Positions 18,270-28,193 are shown, counted from the stretch's first letter. The stretch is 64,000 nt of DNA from Halorarius halobius (GCF_024298865.1 NZ_CP101161.1:1-64000); one strand, 5' to 3'. Made by a program: numbers and translations. The notes: generated by a model from the sequence alone, not told the origin.

Positions 18270-18836
18270 ATGGTCACCCACAACGCCGCGGACGTCCAGC
18301 GCCGACTGACGCGTCTGCGCGAGACGTACGACCCGGTGGTCGAGGAAAGCGAGGTGGAACTCGACGCCGAGGAGTTCGCGTCGTTCGCCGAGGTGGCGAG
18401 CGACGGCTACACCGGCGGCGGCTACGCGTGGGTCGTCCGGGAGGAGCCACCGGCGCTCTCGGCGTCGATGCCCGACGTCGACGAGGAGTACCCGCGCGTC
18501 CTGCTCGGTCTGGGTCGTGGCGCTGACGGGTGGGGGCCGGCCGGCGGAGGGAGAGAGGATGGCGAGACGTACGAGGACGCCGCCGTCCGCGAGGTGCGCG
18601 AGGAGACGGGCGTCGACTGCGAACTCGTCGACTGCCGCCGCGTCGAGAACACGGTGTTCCACTGCGAGGGCGACGAGATACACACGCTGTGGGTGTTCTT
18701 TACGGCCCGGGAACTGGGCGGGAGCATCGACGTGATGGAGTCGGAGTTGAACGGCGCGGCGTGGTTCCACGAGTTGCCCGGGGGCCTGCATCCCTCTATC
18801 GAGGATGACCCGTTCGGGTGGGACGAGTGGGAGTAG
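18270..18836 (+). CDS. NUDIX hydrolase
   Basis: 188 residues. A complete Nudix box is present: GGREDGE, seven residues, then REVREETGV, matching GX5EX7REUXEEXGU at about residues 92-113. The N-terminal 40 residues are an acidic helical extension. Nudix enzymes cleave nucleoside diphosphates linked to another moiety; the substrate cannot be predicted from this sequence. It follows the nitronate monooxygenase gene closely on the same strand. Confidence 0.88.
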   Translation: MVTHNAADVQRRLTRLRETYDPVVEESEVELDAEEFASFAEVASDGYTGGGYAWVVREEPPALSASMPDVDEEYPRVLLGLGRGADGWGPAGGGREDGETYEDAAVREVREETGVDCELVDCRRVENTVFHCEGDEIHTLWVFFTARELGGSIDVMESELNGAAWFHELPGGLHPSIEDDPFGWDEWE

Positions 18837-18850
18837 CGGCCGCTGACGAA

Positions 18851-19381
18851 TCAGACGGTACACTCTCGGGGGTCGCCCGACCGCGCGAGGAAGCCGGTCA
18901 GCAGGAGAACACCGCCGAGGCGGAGGAGGTTGCCGTGGAAGGGGAGCACCGCGAGCGCGCCGGCGAACCCGAGGACGCCGAGGATGCCGGCCCCACAGCT
19001 CGCACATCCCGACGCGAGCAGTCCCGGGACCACTCCCGAGAGGTCCGAGAGCCCCGACACGCCCGTCAGGCGGAGCTGTGCGGCCGCGTTCGTGACCGCC
19101 ACGCCGGTCAGTAGCGCGTAGCCGACGACGAGCGCGAGCCCGACGGCGCCGCTCGTCCGGTAGGTGTTGCGCACCAGCGACACCACCACGTAGTCGAGGT
19201 AGCCGAGGCCGGCCCCGAGCATCTGGACCGCGAACGCCGGAAACGTGCTCACGACGAGCACCACGAACGTCACTGCGGCGACGAGCACCGTGCCGACGGC
19301 GCGGCGCCGGTCGGTGAACGGGAACGCCAGCGCGGCACCTAGCTCGTCGAAAGCGTCTGCCGCACGTCGTGACACCGTCAT
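18851..19381 (-). CDS. Polytopic membrane protein with CxxC motif (DsbA partner?)
   Basis: 176 residues with four or five hydrophobic segments. A conspicuous SGCASCGAG lies at the start of a helix about residue 128, and a solitary Cys sits three residues from the C-terminus. Its start codon overlaps the stop of an upstream DsbA-like exported thioredoxin gene by 4 bp (ATGA), so the two are almost certainly co-translated. The pairing suggests a membrane electron relay for the thioredoxin, in the manner of DsbB, VKOR or CcdA/DsbD, although I see no clear homology to these. A copper-binding role for the Cys pair is an alternative. Confidence 0.7.
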   Translation of the reverse strand: MTVSRRAADAFDELGAALAFPFTDRRRAVGTVLVAAVTFVVLVVSTFPAFAVQMLGAGLGYLDYVVVSLVRNTYRTSGAVGLALVVGYALLTGVAVTNAAAQLRLTGVSGLSDLSGVVPGLLASGCASCGAGILGVLGFAGALAVLPFHGNLLRLGGVLLLTGFLARSGDPRECTV

Positions 19382-20169
19382 CCGTCCCTGACCGTCGTGA
19401 TGGCCTCGGCGAACCGCTCGTAGGGTTGTGCCCCGACGAGTCGAGCGGCGCTACCTCCCTCGCGGTCGTAGAGGACGAACGTCGGCGTCCCCTCGACGCC
19501 GAACTCCGTCGCCTGCGCCACCGTCGCCTCGAGGGACGACTCGATGGCCGACCGGTGTTCGTCCATACAGGTCCCGACGGTGTCGGCGTCCACGCCGTCG
19601 ACCGAGGCCGTGATGTCGAGCAGGTTCGCCCGCGTCGCCCACCCCGAGTTGGGCTTCCCCTGCGCGTCGAACACCGCCGAGTGCCACCGCCAGTACGTCC
19701 GCGGCGACGACGCGTGGACCTGCCGCCAGACGCACTTGGCCGCCACCGCGGCCGTCGTCGACCGATTCCCGATGTAGGGGAACTCCAGGAACACCAGCCG
19801 TGCGGTGCCGTCGGCCACCTCGTTGTCGAGGAGTTTCGGGAGCGCGCCGTGCTCGAACTGCTCGCAGAACGGGCACTGGAAGTCGCTGTAGTAGTAGATG
19901 TCGACCGGCGCGTCCATCGACCCTGTGAGGGGGTTGCCGGACAGGTCGACACCCAGACCGGTCGTCTCCGTACTGCTGTGCATCGGCGGCACGTCCGCAG
20001 ACTCGGCCGGGGTCGCACCGCCGCCGTCGGAGGCGTTGGCGCCCGACGCGCCGCCGTCGATTGCACCCGAACAGCGCCGGGTGAGAGCGCAGACGCCGCC
20101 GGCGGTGACGAGCGACCCAACGCCGCCGAGCACCGCTCTCCGGGCAGTGATATTGTCCTGTATTCCCAT
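19378..20169 (-). CDS. Exported DsbA-family thioredoxin-fold protein
   Basis: 263 residues. The N-terminus has a twin-arginine-like ARRAVLGGVGSLVTAGG signal, then a low-complexity Gly/Ser/Ala linker to about residue 75. The thioredoxin fold starts at DAPVDIYYYSDFQCPFCEQF, with active site CPFC, and the cis-Pro is in EGTPTFVLYD. Two extra cysteines (KCVW and GTCMDE) may form a structural disulfide, as in other DsbA-like proteins. It likely works outside the membrane as a thiol oxidase or reductase. It overlaps the CxxC membrane protein by 4 bp, indicating a two-gene operon. Confidence 0.85.
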   Translation of the reverse strand: MGIQDNITARRAVLGGVGSLVTAGGVCALTRRCSGAIDGGASGANASDGGGATPAESADVPPMHSSTETTGLGVDLSGNPLTGSMDAPVDIYYYSDFQCPFCEQFEHGALPKLLDNEVADGTARLVFLEFPYIGNRSTTAAVAAKCVWRQVHASSPRTYWRWHSAVFDAQGKPNSGWATRANLLDITASVDGVDADTVGTCMDEHRSAIESSLEATVAQATEFGVEGTPTFVLYDREGGSAARLVGAQPYERFAEAITTVRDG

Positions 20170-20220
20170 TATTGCACCTGACCAGGACGGACACGTCGCC
20201 GACTCAAGAGTCTTGGGTGG

Positions 20221-20607
20221 TCAGTGCTCGACGAACTCGACGAGTACGCCCCCCGTCGATTTGGGGTGGAGAAAGGCGACGTCGTGGCCCCACGCGCCCT
20301 CGCGTGGCTCCTCGTCGATGAGGTCGACGCCGCGGTCGCGGGCCCGCTCCAGCGCCGCCTCGATGTCGTCGGTGGCAAAGGCGAGGTGGTGGATGCCCGG
20401 GCCGTTGGCCTCTAGATAGTCCGCGATGGTACCGCCGCCGAACTCCGGTTCCAGTAGTTCCAGATAGCCGTTGCCGAGGTCGAGGAAAACGACCTTCATA
20501 CCGTCGAATATCTCCTCGTGGGCGACCTCCGCACCCAGCAGGTCCTCGAACAGGAAGACGAGCGAGTCCGCTTCGGTCGTGGCGATGCCAGCGTGGTCGA
20601 ACTGCAT
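20221..20607 (-). CDS. mce: Methylmalonyl-CoA epimerase
   Basis: 128 residues, vicinal-oxygen-chelate fold. It begins MQFDHAGIATTEADSLVFLFEDLLG, with metal-binding His at residue 5, GNGYLELLEP and GPGIHHLAFATDD providing further ligands. It interconverts the (S) and (R) epimers of methylmalonyl-CoA for the mutase. The mutase gene lies 51 bp upstream on the same strand, making a two-gene operon for propionyl-CoA use or the methylaspartate route. Confidence 0.92.
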   Translation of the reverse strand: MQFDHAGIATTEADSLVFLFEDLLGAEVAHEEIFDGMKVVFLDLGNGYLELLEPEFGGGTIADYLEANGPGIHHLAFATDDIEAALERARDRGVDLIDEEPREGAWGHDVAFLHPKSTGGVLVEFVEH

Positions 20608-20658
20608 ACCCGTCGGTTCGCGCGGCGGGGCAAAAAGCCCCGAGTCACGCGGTCGCGG

Positions 20659-22335
<1,677 letters not shown>

Positions 22336-22406
22336 GGCACCACCTTCCCGGCGTGGGCGCTTGAATGTTGTCGGGACCGGAACGTCGACCGTCGGGCAGG
22401 GACGTT

Positions 22407-22503
22407 CGACCCGACCTACTCGTCGGCGAGGTGCGATGCCCGACCCGACCTACTCGTCGGCGAGGTGCGATGCCCGACCCGACCTACTCGTCGGCGAGGT
22501 GCG
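22407..22503. repeat. 34-bp tandem repeat made of the lrp-like gene's 3' end
   Basis: Two full units of 34 bp (22407-22440, 22441-22474) and a third, 29-bp partial unit (22475-22503) are identical where they overlap. The third unit is the last codons and TAG stop of the Lrp-like gene on the minus strand (HLADE-stop). Each extra unit therefore carries another copy of that stop and tail. Thirty-four is not a multiple of three, so the copies shift frame. No spacers are present. Confidence 0.9.
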
Positions 22504-22969
22504 CGACGAGCGACTCCAGCGAGTACGACGACACCGCGCGGTCGTCCTCGTACAGCGTGTCGATGACGTACGTGGAGTTGGTGCGCTCGATTTCGGACAC
22601 CTCCTCGAAGTCGCGCAGGAGGTCACCGACCGTCTCGTCGCCCGGCAGGTGTGCGACGGCGACGAAGTCCGTCTCGCCCATCGTCGAGAACAGGTGCGTG
22701 ACGCCCTCGATATCCTGTATCTCGTCGGCGACCGCCTCGTGGTGGCCGGAGTAGTCCGCGAGCACCTCCACCAGCACCGTCACGCCGAGGCCGAGTTCGT
22801 CCAAATCGAAGTCGTACAGGTCGTTCTCGATGACCCCGGCCTCCCGGAGGTTGTTCAGCCGGTAGTGTATCGTCGACACCGGGATGTCGGTCGCCTCGTG
22901 GAGCGTCTCGGGGCTCCCCGTGCCGAGGTCCGCGATGGCTTTCAGGATGCGGACGTCGCGCTCGTCCAT
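22484..22969 (-). CDS. Lrp/AsnC family transcriptional regulator
   Basis: 161 residues from ATG 22969. An N-terminal winged helix (DERDVRILKAI ... STIHYRLNNLREAGVI) is followed by the RAM ligand-binding domain (LGLGVTVLVEVLAD ... LFSTMGETDFVAVAH). A TATA-like TATT at 22991-23000 is about 27 bp upstream. The gene is divergent from a DMT permease, a common arrangement for a regulator controlling export or uptake of its effector. A C-terminal serine-rich extension (SSYSLESLVAHLADE) contains the sequence copied in the 34-bp repeats. An upstream in-frame extension to 23134 was rejected. Confidence 0.88.
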   Translation of the reverse strand: MDERDVRILKAIADLGTGSPETLHEATDIPVSTIHYRLNNLREAGVIENDLYDFDLDELGLGVTVLVEVLADYSGHHEAVADEIQDIEGVTHLFSTMGETDFVAVAHLPGDETVGDLLRDFEEVSEIERTNSTYVIDTLYEDDRAVSSYSLESLVAHLADE

Positions 22970-22990
22970 ACCGTCTCCGCGGACGCCGCC

Positions 22991-23000
22991 CTCAATACTC
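22991..23000 (-). promoter_or_regulatory. TATA-like box of the Lrp-like gene
   Basis: The minus strand reads GAGTATTGAG, centred about 27 bp from ATG 22969. The divergent DMT gene has ATTTAAC at 23101-23107, 33-39 bp before its ATG, so the two promoters share a 170-bp region that is AT-richer than its surroundings. Confidence 0.45.
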
Positions 23001-23139
23001 CACCGGCTCCGACGAACGAGCACGTCTATCGAACTGCATCCCGGACAGCGACGCTGGCGTCGGATGAAGTGAAGAGACAGGGGCAGAACGTAGTAGAAGA
23101 ATTTAACAACACTACAGCCACTCCGTCGAATCAAGAACT

Positions 23140-24066
23140 ATGATTTCGGATTACAGTTGGAGTCGACTTCCGACGAACCTGCTCGCGTTCGTCGTGCTCG
23201 CCACGCTGTGGGGTGCGTCGTTCGTCGCCATCGAGGCCGGCGTGAAGGAACTGCCGCCGCTACTGTTCGCGGCGGTGCGGTACGATGCCGCGGGCGCGCT
23301 CGTGCTCGCGTGGGCCGCGCTCCGGGGGCGGTGGCGCCCCCGAACGCGCGACGACTGGCTCGCCGTGGGGCTCGTCGGCGCCCTCGTCATCGCCGGCCAC
23401 CACGCCCTGCTGTACGTCGGCCAGCAGACGGTGCCTGGCGCCGTCGCCGCGGCCATCGTCGCGCTCGCGCCCGTGGTGACGGCGCTGTTCGCCGCCGTGC
23501 TGTTGAGCGACGAGCGCCTGCGACCCGCCGGTTACGGCGGCGTGCTCGTCGGCTTCATCGGCGTCGCCGTCGTCACCGCACCGGGGACGGCCGGCGGCGT
23601 GCCCGTCGACGGCGTCGCGCTGGTGTTCGCGGGAACGGCGGTGTTCGCGCTCGCCACGGTCCTGCTCCGGCGTCTACGGCCGCGGCTCTCGATGGGAGCG
23701 ATGCAGGGCTGGGGGATGGTGCTGGGCGCGGGCCTGCTCCACGCGGGCAGTCTCGCCCGCGGCGAGCCACAGACGCTCGCCGCTTCGCCGACCGCACTGG
23801 CGGCGCTGGCGTTCCTCGTCGTCGGGCCGGGCGTCGTCGCGTTCCTGCTGTACTTCCGACTGCTCGGGAGCGTGGGTGCGACCCAGACGAGCCTCGTCGG
23901 CTACCTCGAACCCGTCGCGGCCGCGGGCCTCTCGTGGGTCGCGTTCGGCTACGTCCCGTCGACGAACGCGGTGGCGGGGTTCCTGCTGGTCGCCGTCGGG
24001 TTCGCGCTGGTGAAACACGAGCGGGTGGTCGCGGCGGTTCGCCGGCGGACGCCCTCGCGCGCCTGA
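23140..24066 (+). CDS. EamA/DMT-family transporter
   Basis: 308 residues with ten predicted membrane helices arranged as two EamA repeats. The first repeat has VVLATLWGASFVAIEAGV and the second begins near residue 155 (GVALVFAGTAVFALATVLLRRL), with GPGVVAFLLYFRLLGSVGATQ typical of the family. These permeases export amino acids, nucleotides or related metabolites. The divergent Lrp-like regulator suggests an amino-acid-linked role. Substrate unknown. Confidence 0.88.
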   Translation: MISDYSWSRLPTNLLAFVVLATLWGASFVAIEAGVKELPPLLFAAVRYDAAGALVLAWAALRGRWRPRTRDDWLAVGLVGALVIAGHHALLYVGQQTVPGAVAAAIVALAPVVTALFAAVLLSDERLRPAGYGGVLVGFIGVAVVTAPGTAGGVPVDGVALVFAGTAVFALATVLLRRLRPRLSMGAMQGWGMVLGAGLLHAGSLARGEPQTLAASPTALAALAFLVVGPGVVAFLLYFRLLGSVGATQTSLVGYLEPVAAAGLSWVAFGYVPSTNAVAGFLLVAVGFALVKHERVVAAVRRRTPSRA

Positions 24067-24081
24067 ACTGACGACGGCACC

Positions 24082-24230
24082 GTCAGCCGGTGGCGTACAC
24101 GTCGACCCGTATGCGTCAGCCGGTGGCGTACACGTCGACCCGTATGCGTCAGCCGGTGGCGTACACCTCGACCCGCATGCGTCAGCCGGTGTCGTACACC
24201 TCGACCCGTATGCGTCAGCCGGTGTCGTAC
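24082..24230. repeat. 33-bp tandem repeat made of the GNAT gene's 3' end
   Basis: Four full 33-bp units begin at 24082, 24115, 24148 and 24181, and a 17-bp partial unit at 24214-24230 is the true 3' end of the GNAT gene on the minus strand (TyrAspThrGly-stop). Units differ at only a few bases. Because 33 is divisible by three, each unit encodes, after the gene's TGA, an in-frame block RIRVEVYDTG (or a near variant) ending in its own TGA. There are no spacers, so it is not a CRISPR array. Confidence 0.92.
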
Positions 24231-24793
24231 TTGTAGGTCGCCTCGTCGGGGTCGATGCCGAAGTCCTCGGGCGCCTCCTCGTCGGGGGTCTCGTCGACGA
24301 CCTCCTCGTGGGCGTCCTTGAACCGCTTGCGAAGGCGGTCGGGCATGTGGAACCGCTCGGGGTCGACCACCATCGGGATGACGTCGCCGTCGTGGCCCGC
24401 CCGCTTCGCCTCGAGACGCTCCTGCAGGCGCTCGTCGAGGTCGCCCGCGTCGATTGCCCGGAACCCCAACTGCGCGAGATACTCCGGTTCGGGCGCGAGC
24501 GCGAACACCTCGTCGAACTCCGCGATGTCGGCGTTGCGGAGCAGTCGCTCGACGACGTGGGCGGCGACGCCCTGTCCCCGCCAGCTTTCGAGCACGCCGA
24601 GGCTCGTCAGCTCGCAGAGCTCGGGCTCGCCGGTGTGGACGCGGATGCGGCCGAACCCGACCTTCGTGCCCGACTCGTCGTCGACGGCGATGACGTAGTC
24701 GCGCGAGCGGAACGCCGTCTCGTCCAGCCCCATCGCCTCGATGTGGTCCAGGAGCCAGGCCTCGTCACGATTGCGCGCGTCCCGGACGTACAT
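24215..24793 (-). CDS. GNAT family N-acetyltransferase
   Basis: 192 residues. The acetyl-CoA-binding motif A is visible as LTSLGVLESWRGQGVAAHVVERLL (Arg-Gly-Gln-Gly-Val-Ala at the pyrophosphate loop), and EYLAQLGFRAID fits motif B. The acidic C-terminal extension from about residue 130 (DVIPMVVDPERFHMPDRLRKRF ... ) is not part of the core fold. Substrate unknown. Its last codons are the founding copy of the 33-bp tandem array at 24082-24230. Confidence 0.85.
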   Translation of the reverse strand: MYVRDARNRDEAWLLDHIEAMGLDETAFRSRDYVIAVDDESGTKVGFGRIRVHTGEPELCELTSLGVLESWRGQGVAAHVVERLLRNADIAEFDEVFALAPEPEYLAQLGFRAIDAGDLDERLQERLEAKRAGHDGDVIPMVVDPERFHMPDRLRKRFKDAHEEVVDETPDEEAPEDFGIDPDEATYKYDTG

Positions 24794-24854
24794 ACCAGGG
24801 GGTACGGACCCACCGCTGAAAACTCCTCGTGCGACGCATGGCCGACGAAAACAG

Positions 24855-24896
24855 TAAATTCGTTTCTAGTTTCGTTCAGTCAGAAAGGTTCTTTGT
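24855..24896 (+). promoter_or_regulatory. AT-rich promoter region of the acetyl-CoA synthetase gene
   Basis: This stretch is markedly AT-rich compared with flanking sequence and contains AAATTCGTTTCTAG and GAAAGGTTCTTTG. The TTCTTTG at 24890-24896 lies about 26 bp before ATG 24919 and could be the TATA element, with AGAAAG as BRE. The frame remains open through it, but the composition is not coding-like. Confidence 0.4.
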
Positions 24897-24918
24897 GCGA
24901 GGTTCGGACTACTCGCGT

Positions 24919-26916
24919 ATGGCTACCGAGTCACTGGAGGACATCGACCGGGTCGTCCACGAACCGAGCGAGGAGTTCGTCGAGTCGACGAACGTCTGGG
25001 AGTTCATGCAGGCGTACGACATCGACGACTACGACGAACTCGTCGAGCGGACGACGACCGACATCGAGGGGGTCGACGCGAGCGGCGTCGACTGGTTCTG
25101 GGACGAACTCGTCGACTATCTGGGGGTGGAGTTCTACGAGGAGTACGACAGCATCCGGGACGACTCCCGTGGCCCGCAGTTCGACGAGTGGTACGAGGGC
25201 GGTGAAATCAATCTCGCGCACAACGTCGTCGACCGTCACGCCGCCGTCGACAACGAGACCCGAAACAAAGTCGCCACCATCTGGGAGGGCGAGGACGGCG
25301 AGGTCAGGGAGGTCACCTACCACGAACTCCACCGGCAGGCGAATCAGGTCGCCAACTACCTCGAATCGAAGGGCGTCGAGACGGGCGATACGGTCGGCCT
25401 CTACATGCCGATGGTGCCCGAGGTGGTGTCCATCCTCTACGGCTGTTTCAAGGTCGGGGCCATCGCCGTCCCCATCTTCTCCGGGTTCGGCGTCGACGCC
25501 ACCGCCACCCGCATCGAGGACCCCGAGTGTTCGGTCCTCTTTACCGGCGACGGGTTCCTCCGGCGCGGGAGCGAGGTGACCCTGAAGGGGACGGCCGACG
25601 AGGCCATCGAGCAGGCCGACACCGACGTGACCGACGTCGTCGTCTACTCGCGGCTCGGCGCGGACATCCCCTGGACCGACGAGCGCGACCAGTGGTGGGC
25701 CGACGCCGTCGAACCGCAGGACGACGACTACGAGACGAAGCACCTCGACAGCGGCCAGGAGTCGATGCTGCTGTACTCCTCGGGGACGACCGGGAAGCCG
25801 AAGGGCATCGTCCACACCCACGCGGGCGTCCAGATGCAGTGTGCCAAGGAACTCCACTTCGGGTTCGACCTGAAGCCGAGCGACCGGTTCTTCTGGGTCT
25901 CGGACATCGGCTGGATGATGGGGCCGTGGACGCTCATCGGCACCCACACGTTCGGCGGCACCGTGTTCATGTACGAGGGCGCGCCCGACCACCCGAACCC
26001 GGACCGGTTCTGGGAGATGATAGACCGCCACAAACTGACCCAGTTCGGTATCTCCCCCACCGCTATCCGCGCGCTCCGCAAGCAGGGCGACGAGTGGCTG
26101 GAGGACCACGACCTCTCCTCGCTGCGACTGCTCGGCTCCACGGGCGAACCGTGGGACCCCGAATCCTGGATGTGGTTCTACGAGAACGTCGGCGGCGGCG
26201 ACACCCCCATCATCAACATCTCCGGCGGCACCGAAATCTGCGGCTGTTTCCTGATGCCGATGCCCATCAACGACCTGAAACCCTGCACGCTGGGCGGCCC
26301 GGGGCTTGGCATGGACATCGACATCGTGAACTCGCAGGGTGAGTCCATCGCGGACACCCACGAGCGCGGCTTCCTCGTCGCGCGCGACTCCTGCCCGTCG
26401 ATGACCAAGAGCCTCTGGTCGGGCGACGAGCGCTACCTCGCGGAGTACTGGTCCTCCTTCGAGGACATGTGGGACCACGGCGACTGGGCCCAGAAGGACG
26501 AGGACGGGTTCTGGTTCCTCCACGGGCGGGCGGACGACGCGCTGAACGTCGCCGGCCGGAAGGTCGGCCCCGCCGAAGTCGAGGGCGCGGCGATGGAACA
26601 CGACGCCGTCAACCAGGCCGCCGCGGTCGGCGTCCCCGACGACACCACGGGGACGGCGGTCGTGCTGTACGTCATCGTCAAGGACGGCGTCGAGGAGACC
26701 GACGACCTGCGCGAGGAAGTCCGCGAGATGGTCGGCGAGGAACTCGGCAAGCCGTTCCGCCCGCGGGAGGTGCTGTTCGTCGACGAGTTCCCCAAGACGC
26801 AGTCGGGGAAGATAATCCGCCGGGCGGTCCAGGCCACCTACACCGGCGAGGACCTCGGGGACATGTCCTCCATCGAGAACCCCGGGGCGCTGGAGGACCT
26901 CGAGGACGCGCGCTGA
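24919..26916 (+). CDS. AMP-forming acetyl-CoA synthetase / acyl-CoA ligase
   Basis: 665 residues, ANL superfamily. Core motifs are YSSGTTGKPKGIVHTH (P-loop), the YGxTE-like INISGGTEICG, the hinge region HGRADDALNVAGRKVGP, and the C-terminal catalytic lysine in KTQSGKIIRR, the residue typically controlled by acetylation. Length and overall layout match acetyl-CoA synthetase (ADP-independent). In haloarchaea several paralogues exist, so propionate or another short acid is possible. ATG 24919 places the N-terminus at MATESLEDIDRVV; an upstream extension crosses the AT-rich promoter. The MFS gene downstream is convergent, with stops 3 bp apart. Confidence 0.9.
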   Translation: MATESLEDIDRVVHEPSEEFVESTNVWEFMQAYDIDDYDELVERTTTDIEGVDASGVDWFWDELVDYLGVEFYEEYDSIRDDSRGPQFDEWYEGGEINLAHNVVDRHAAVDNETRNKVATIWEGEDGEVREVTYHELHRQANQVANYLESKGVETGDTVGLYMPMVPEVVSILYGCFKVGAIAVPIFSGFGVDATATRIEDPECSVLFTGDGFLRRGSEVTLKGTADEAIEQADTDVTDVVVYSRLGADIPWTDERDQWWADAVEPQDDDYETKHLDSGQESMLLYSSGTTGKPKGIVHTHAGVQMQCAKELHFGFDLKPSDRFFWVSDIGWMMGPWTLIGTHTFGGTVFMYEGAPDHPNPDRFWEMIDRHKLTQFGISPTAIRALRKQGDEWLEDHDLSSLRLLGSTGEPWDPESWMWFYENVGGGDTPIINISGGTEICGCFLMPMPINDLKPCTLGGPGLGMDIDIVNSQGESIADTHERGFLVARDSCPSMTKSLWSGDERYLAEYWSSFEDMWDHGDWAQKDEDGFWFLHGRADDALNVAGRKVGPAEVEGAAMEHDAVNQAAAVGVPDDTTGTAVVLYVIVKDGVEETDDLREEVREMVGEELGKPFRPREVLFVDEFPKTQSGKIIRRAVQATYTGEDLGDMSSIENPGALEDLEDAR

Positions 26917-26919
26917 CGG

Positions 26920-28143
26920 CTACTCCGCCGTCCCGGGTGCGGTCCACCCGGCGGCCGCGACGGCCGCCGCGCCGCCGAGACCGACGACGCCGACGGCGAG
27001 GAACACGGGCGCGTAGGTGCCGAGTCGCTGAAACCCGAGGCTCGCCAGCGGCGGCGCCAGCAGACCGGCGACGGCGAACGCGACCGAGGCGACGCCGTAC
27101 AGCGTCCCGATGTCGCCCGTTCCGAACAGGTCGGCGACCAGCGGCGACAGCAGGGCGCCGTTGCCGCCGTAGCCGACGCCGAACACGACGGCGAGCGCGA
27201 CCAGCGCGTACGGCCCCCGCACCAGCGGGAGCGCGAGCAGGGTCAGCCCCATCAGCGCCGAGCAGGCGACGAAGATGCGGACGCGGCCCATCCGGTCGGA
27301 GACGGCGCCGATACCGAGTCGGGCGCCGGTCGTCGCTACCCCGACCGCGCTGATGGCGGTGACGCCGGCCCACCGGACGCCGAGTTCCGCGGCGTAGGGA
27401 ACGAGGTGGTTCACCAGCACGTACAGCGTCGCGTACACGCCGACCCAGCCGAGGACGACGAACAGGAACGGCACCGAGAGGACGGTATCGCGGACGGCGC
27501 CGCCGCCGTCGTCCGTCTCGGGTTCGGTGAACTCCACGGAGCGGTCCGCCCCCACGTCGGCGGGCCGGTCGGCCAGAAGGAGGACGGCGACGGCAAGCAC
27601 CACGGCGAGACCGACGGCGAGTGCGTCGTACGCGGTCCGCCACCCCACCGTCGAGACGAGCCACGACGACGTGGGAGCGACGACGAGCAGGCCCGCGCCC
27701 AGTCCCGCGGCGGCGATGCCGTTGGCGAGGCCGCGGCGCCGCTGGAACCACGTCGGCACCGTCGCGTACGCGACGACGTAACAGCAACTCATCCCGAGAC
27801 CGGTGACGACGCCGTACGTCGCCACGAGCGTCCAGTAGTCGCCGCTGCGGGCCGCGCCGGCCAGCCCCGCCGCCAGAAACACGGCCCCGACCGCCAGCAG
27901 GCGGCGCGGCCCCACCCGGTCGAGGGCGCGCCCGAGCACCGCGCCGCCGACGTAGATGACGAACGTCTGGACGCCGAACACGACGGAGACGCGGGCCGGC
28001 GAGACCCGGAACGTCGACCGGAGCGCGTCGAAGAATATCGAGAACGAGTACGTCATCCCGAACAGCGACCCGGCCGCTAAGAAGCACGCGGCGGCGACGA
28101 ACCAGCCGTAGTAGACGTCGAGGGTAGCGAGGCGGGAACGCAC
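26920..28143 (-). CDS. MFS transporter, oxalate/formate or monocarboxylate antiporter-like
   Basis: 407 residues with twelve hydrophobic segments and a central hydrophilic loop around 195-225. The N-terminus YYGWFVAAACFLAAGSLFGMTYSFSIFFDAL resembles OFA/MCT-type MFS carriers, and the loop 2-3 signature GRALDRVGPRRLL is present, with the related GAVSDRMGRVRI in the second half. Convergent with acetyl-CoA synthetase, which would fit carboxylate import, but this is contextual only. Confidence 0.82.
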   Translation of the reverse strand: MRSRLATLDVYYGWFVAAACFLAAGSLFGMTYSFSIFFDALRSTFRVSPARVSVVFGVQTFVIYVGGAVLGRALDRVGPRRLLAVGAVFLAAGLAGAARSGDYWTLVATYGVVTGLGMSCCYVVAYATVPTWFQRRRGLANGIAAAGLGAGLLVVAPTSSWLVSTVGWRTAYDALAVGLAVVLAVAVLLLADRPADVGADRSVEFTEPETDDGGGAVRDTVLSVPFLFVVLGWVGVYATLYVLVNHLVPYAAELGVRWAGVTAISAVGVATTGARLGIGAVSDRMGRVRIFVACSALMGLTLLALPLVRGPYALVALAVVFGVGYGGNGALLSPLVADLFGTGDIGTLYGVASVAFAVAGLLAPPLASLGFQRLGTYAPVFLAVGVVGLGGAAAVAAAGWTAPGTAE

Positions 28144-28193
28144 GTTCGGAGGTGACCCACCGGGGACAAAACTCGTTCGCCACCGGAAGCCGG

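Noticed and set aside
22970..23134. N-terminal extension of the Lrp-like protein
   Set aside because: The added residues come from the AT-rich divergent promoter and precede a canonical winged helix.
24082..24230. Regular repeats read as a possible CRISPR array
   Set aside because: Units follow each other with no spacers, and the array runs into a gene's 3' end; no cas genes are nearby.
24829..24918. N-terminal extension of acetyl-CoA synthetase
   Set aside because: It crosses the AT-rich promoter; residue composition is unlike the rest of the protein and the ATG at 24919 fits the TATA spacing.
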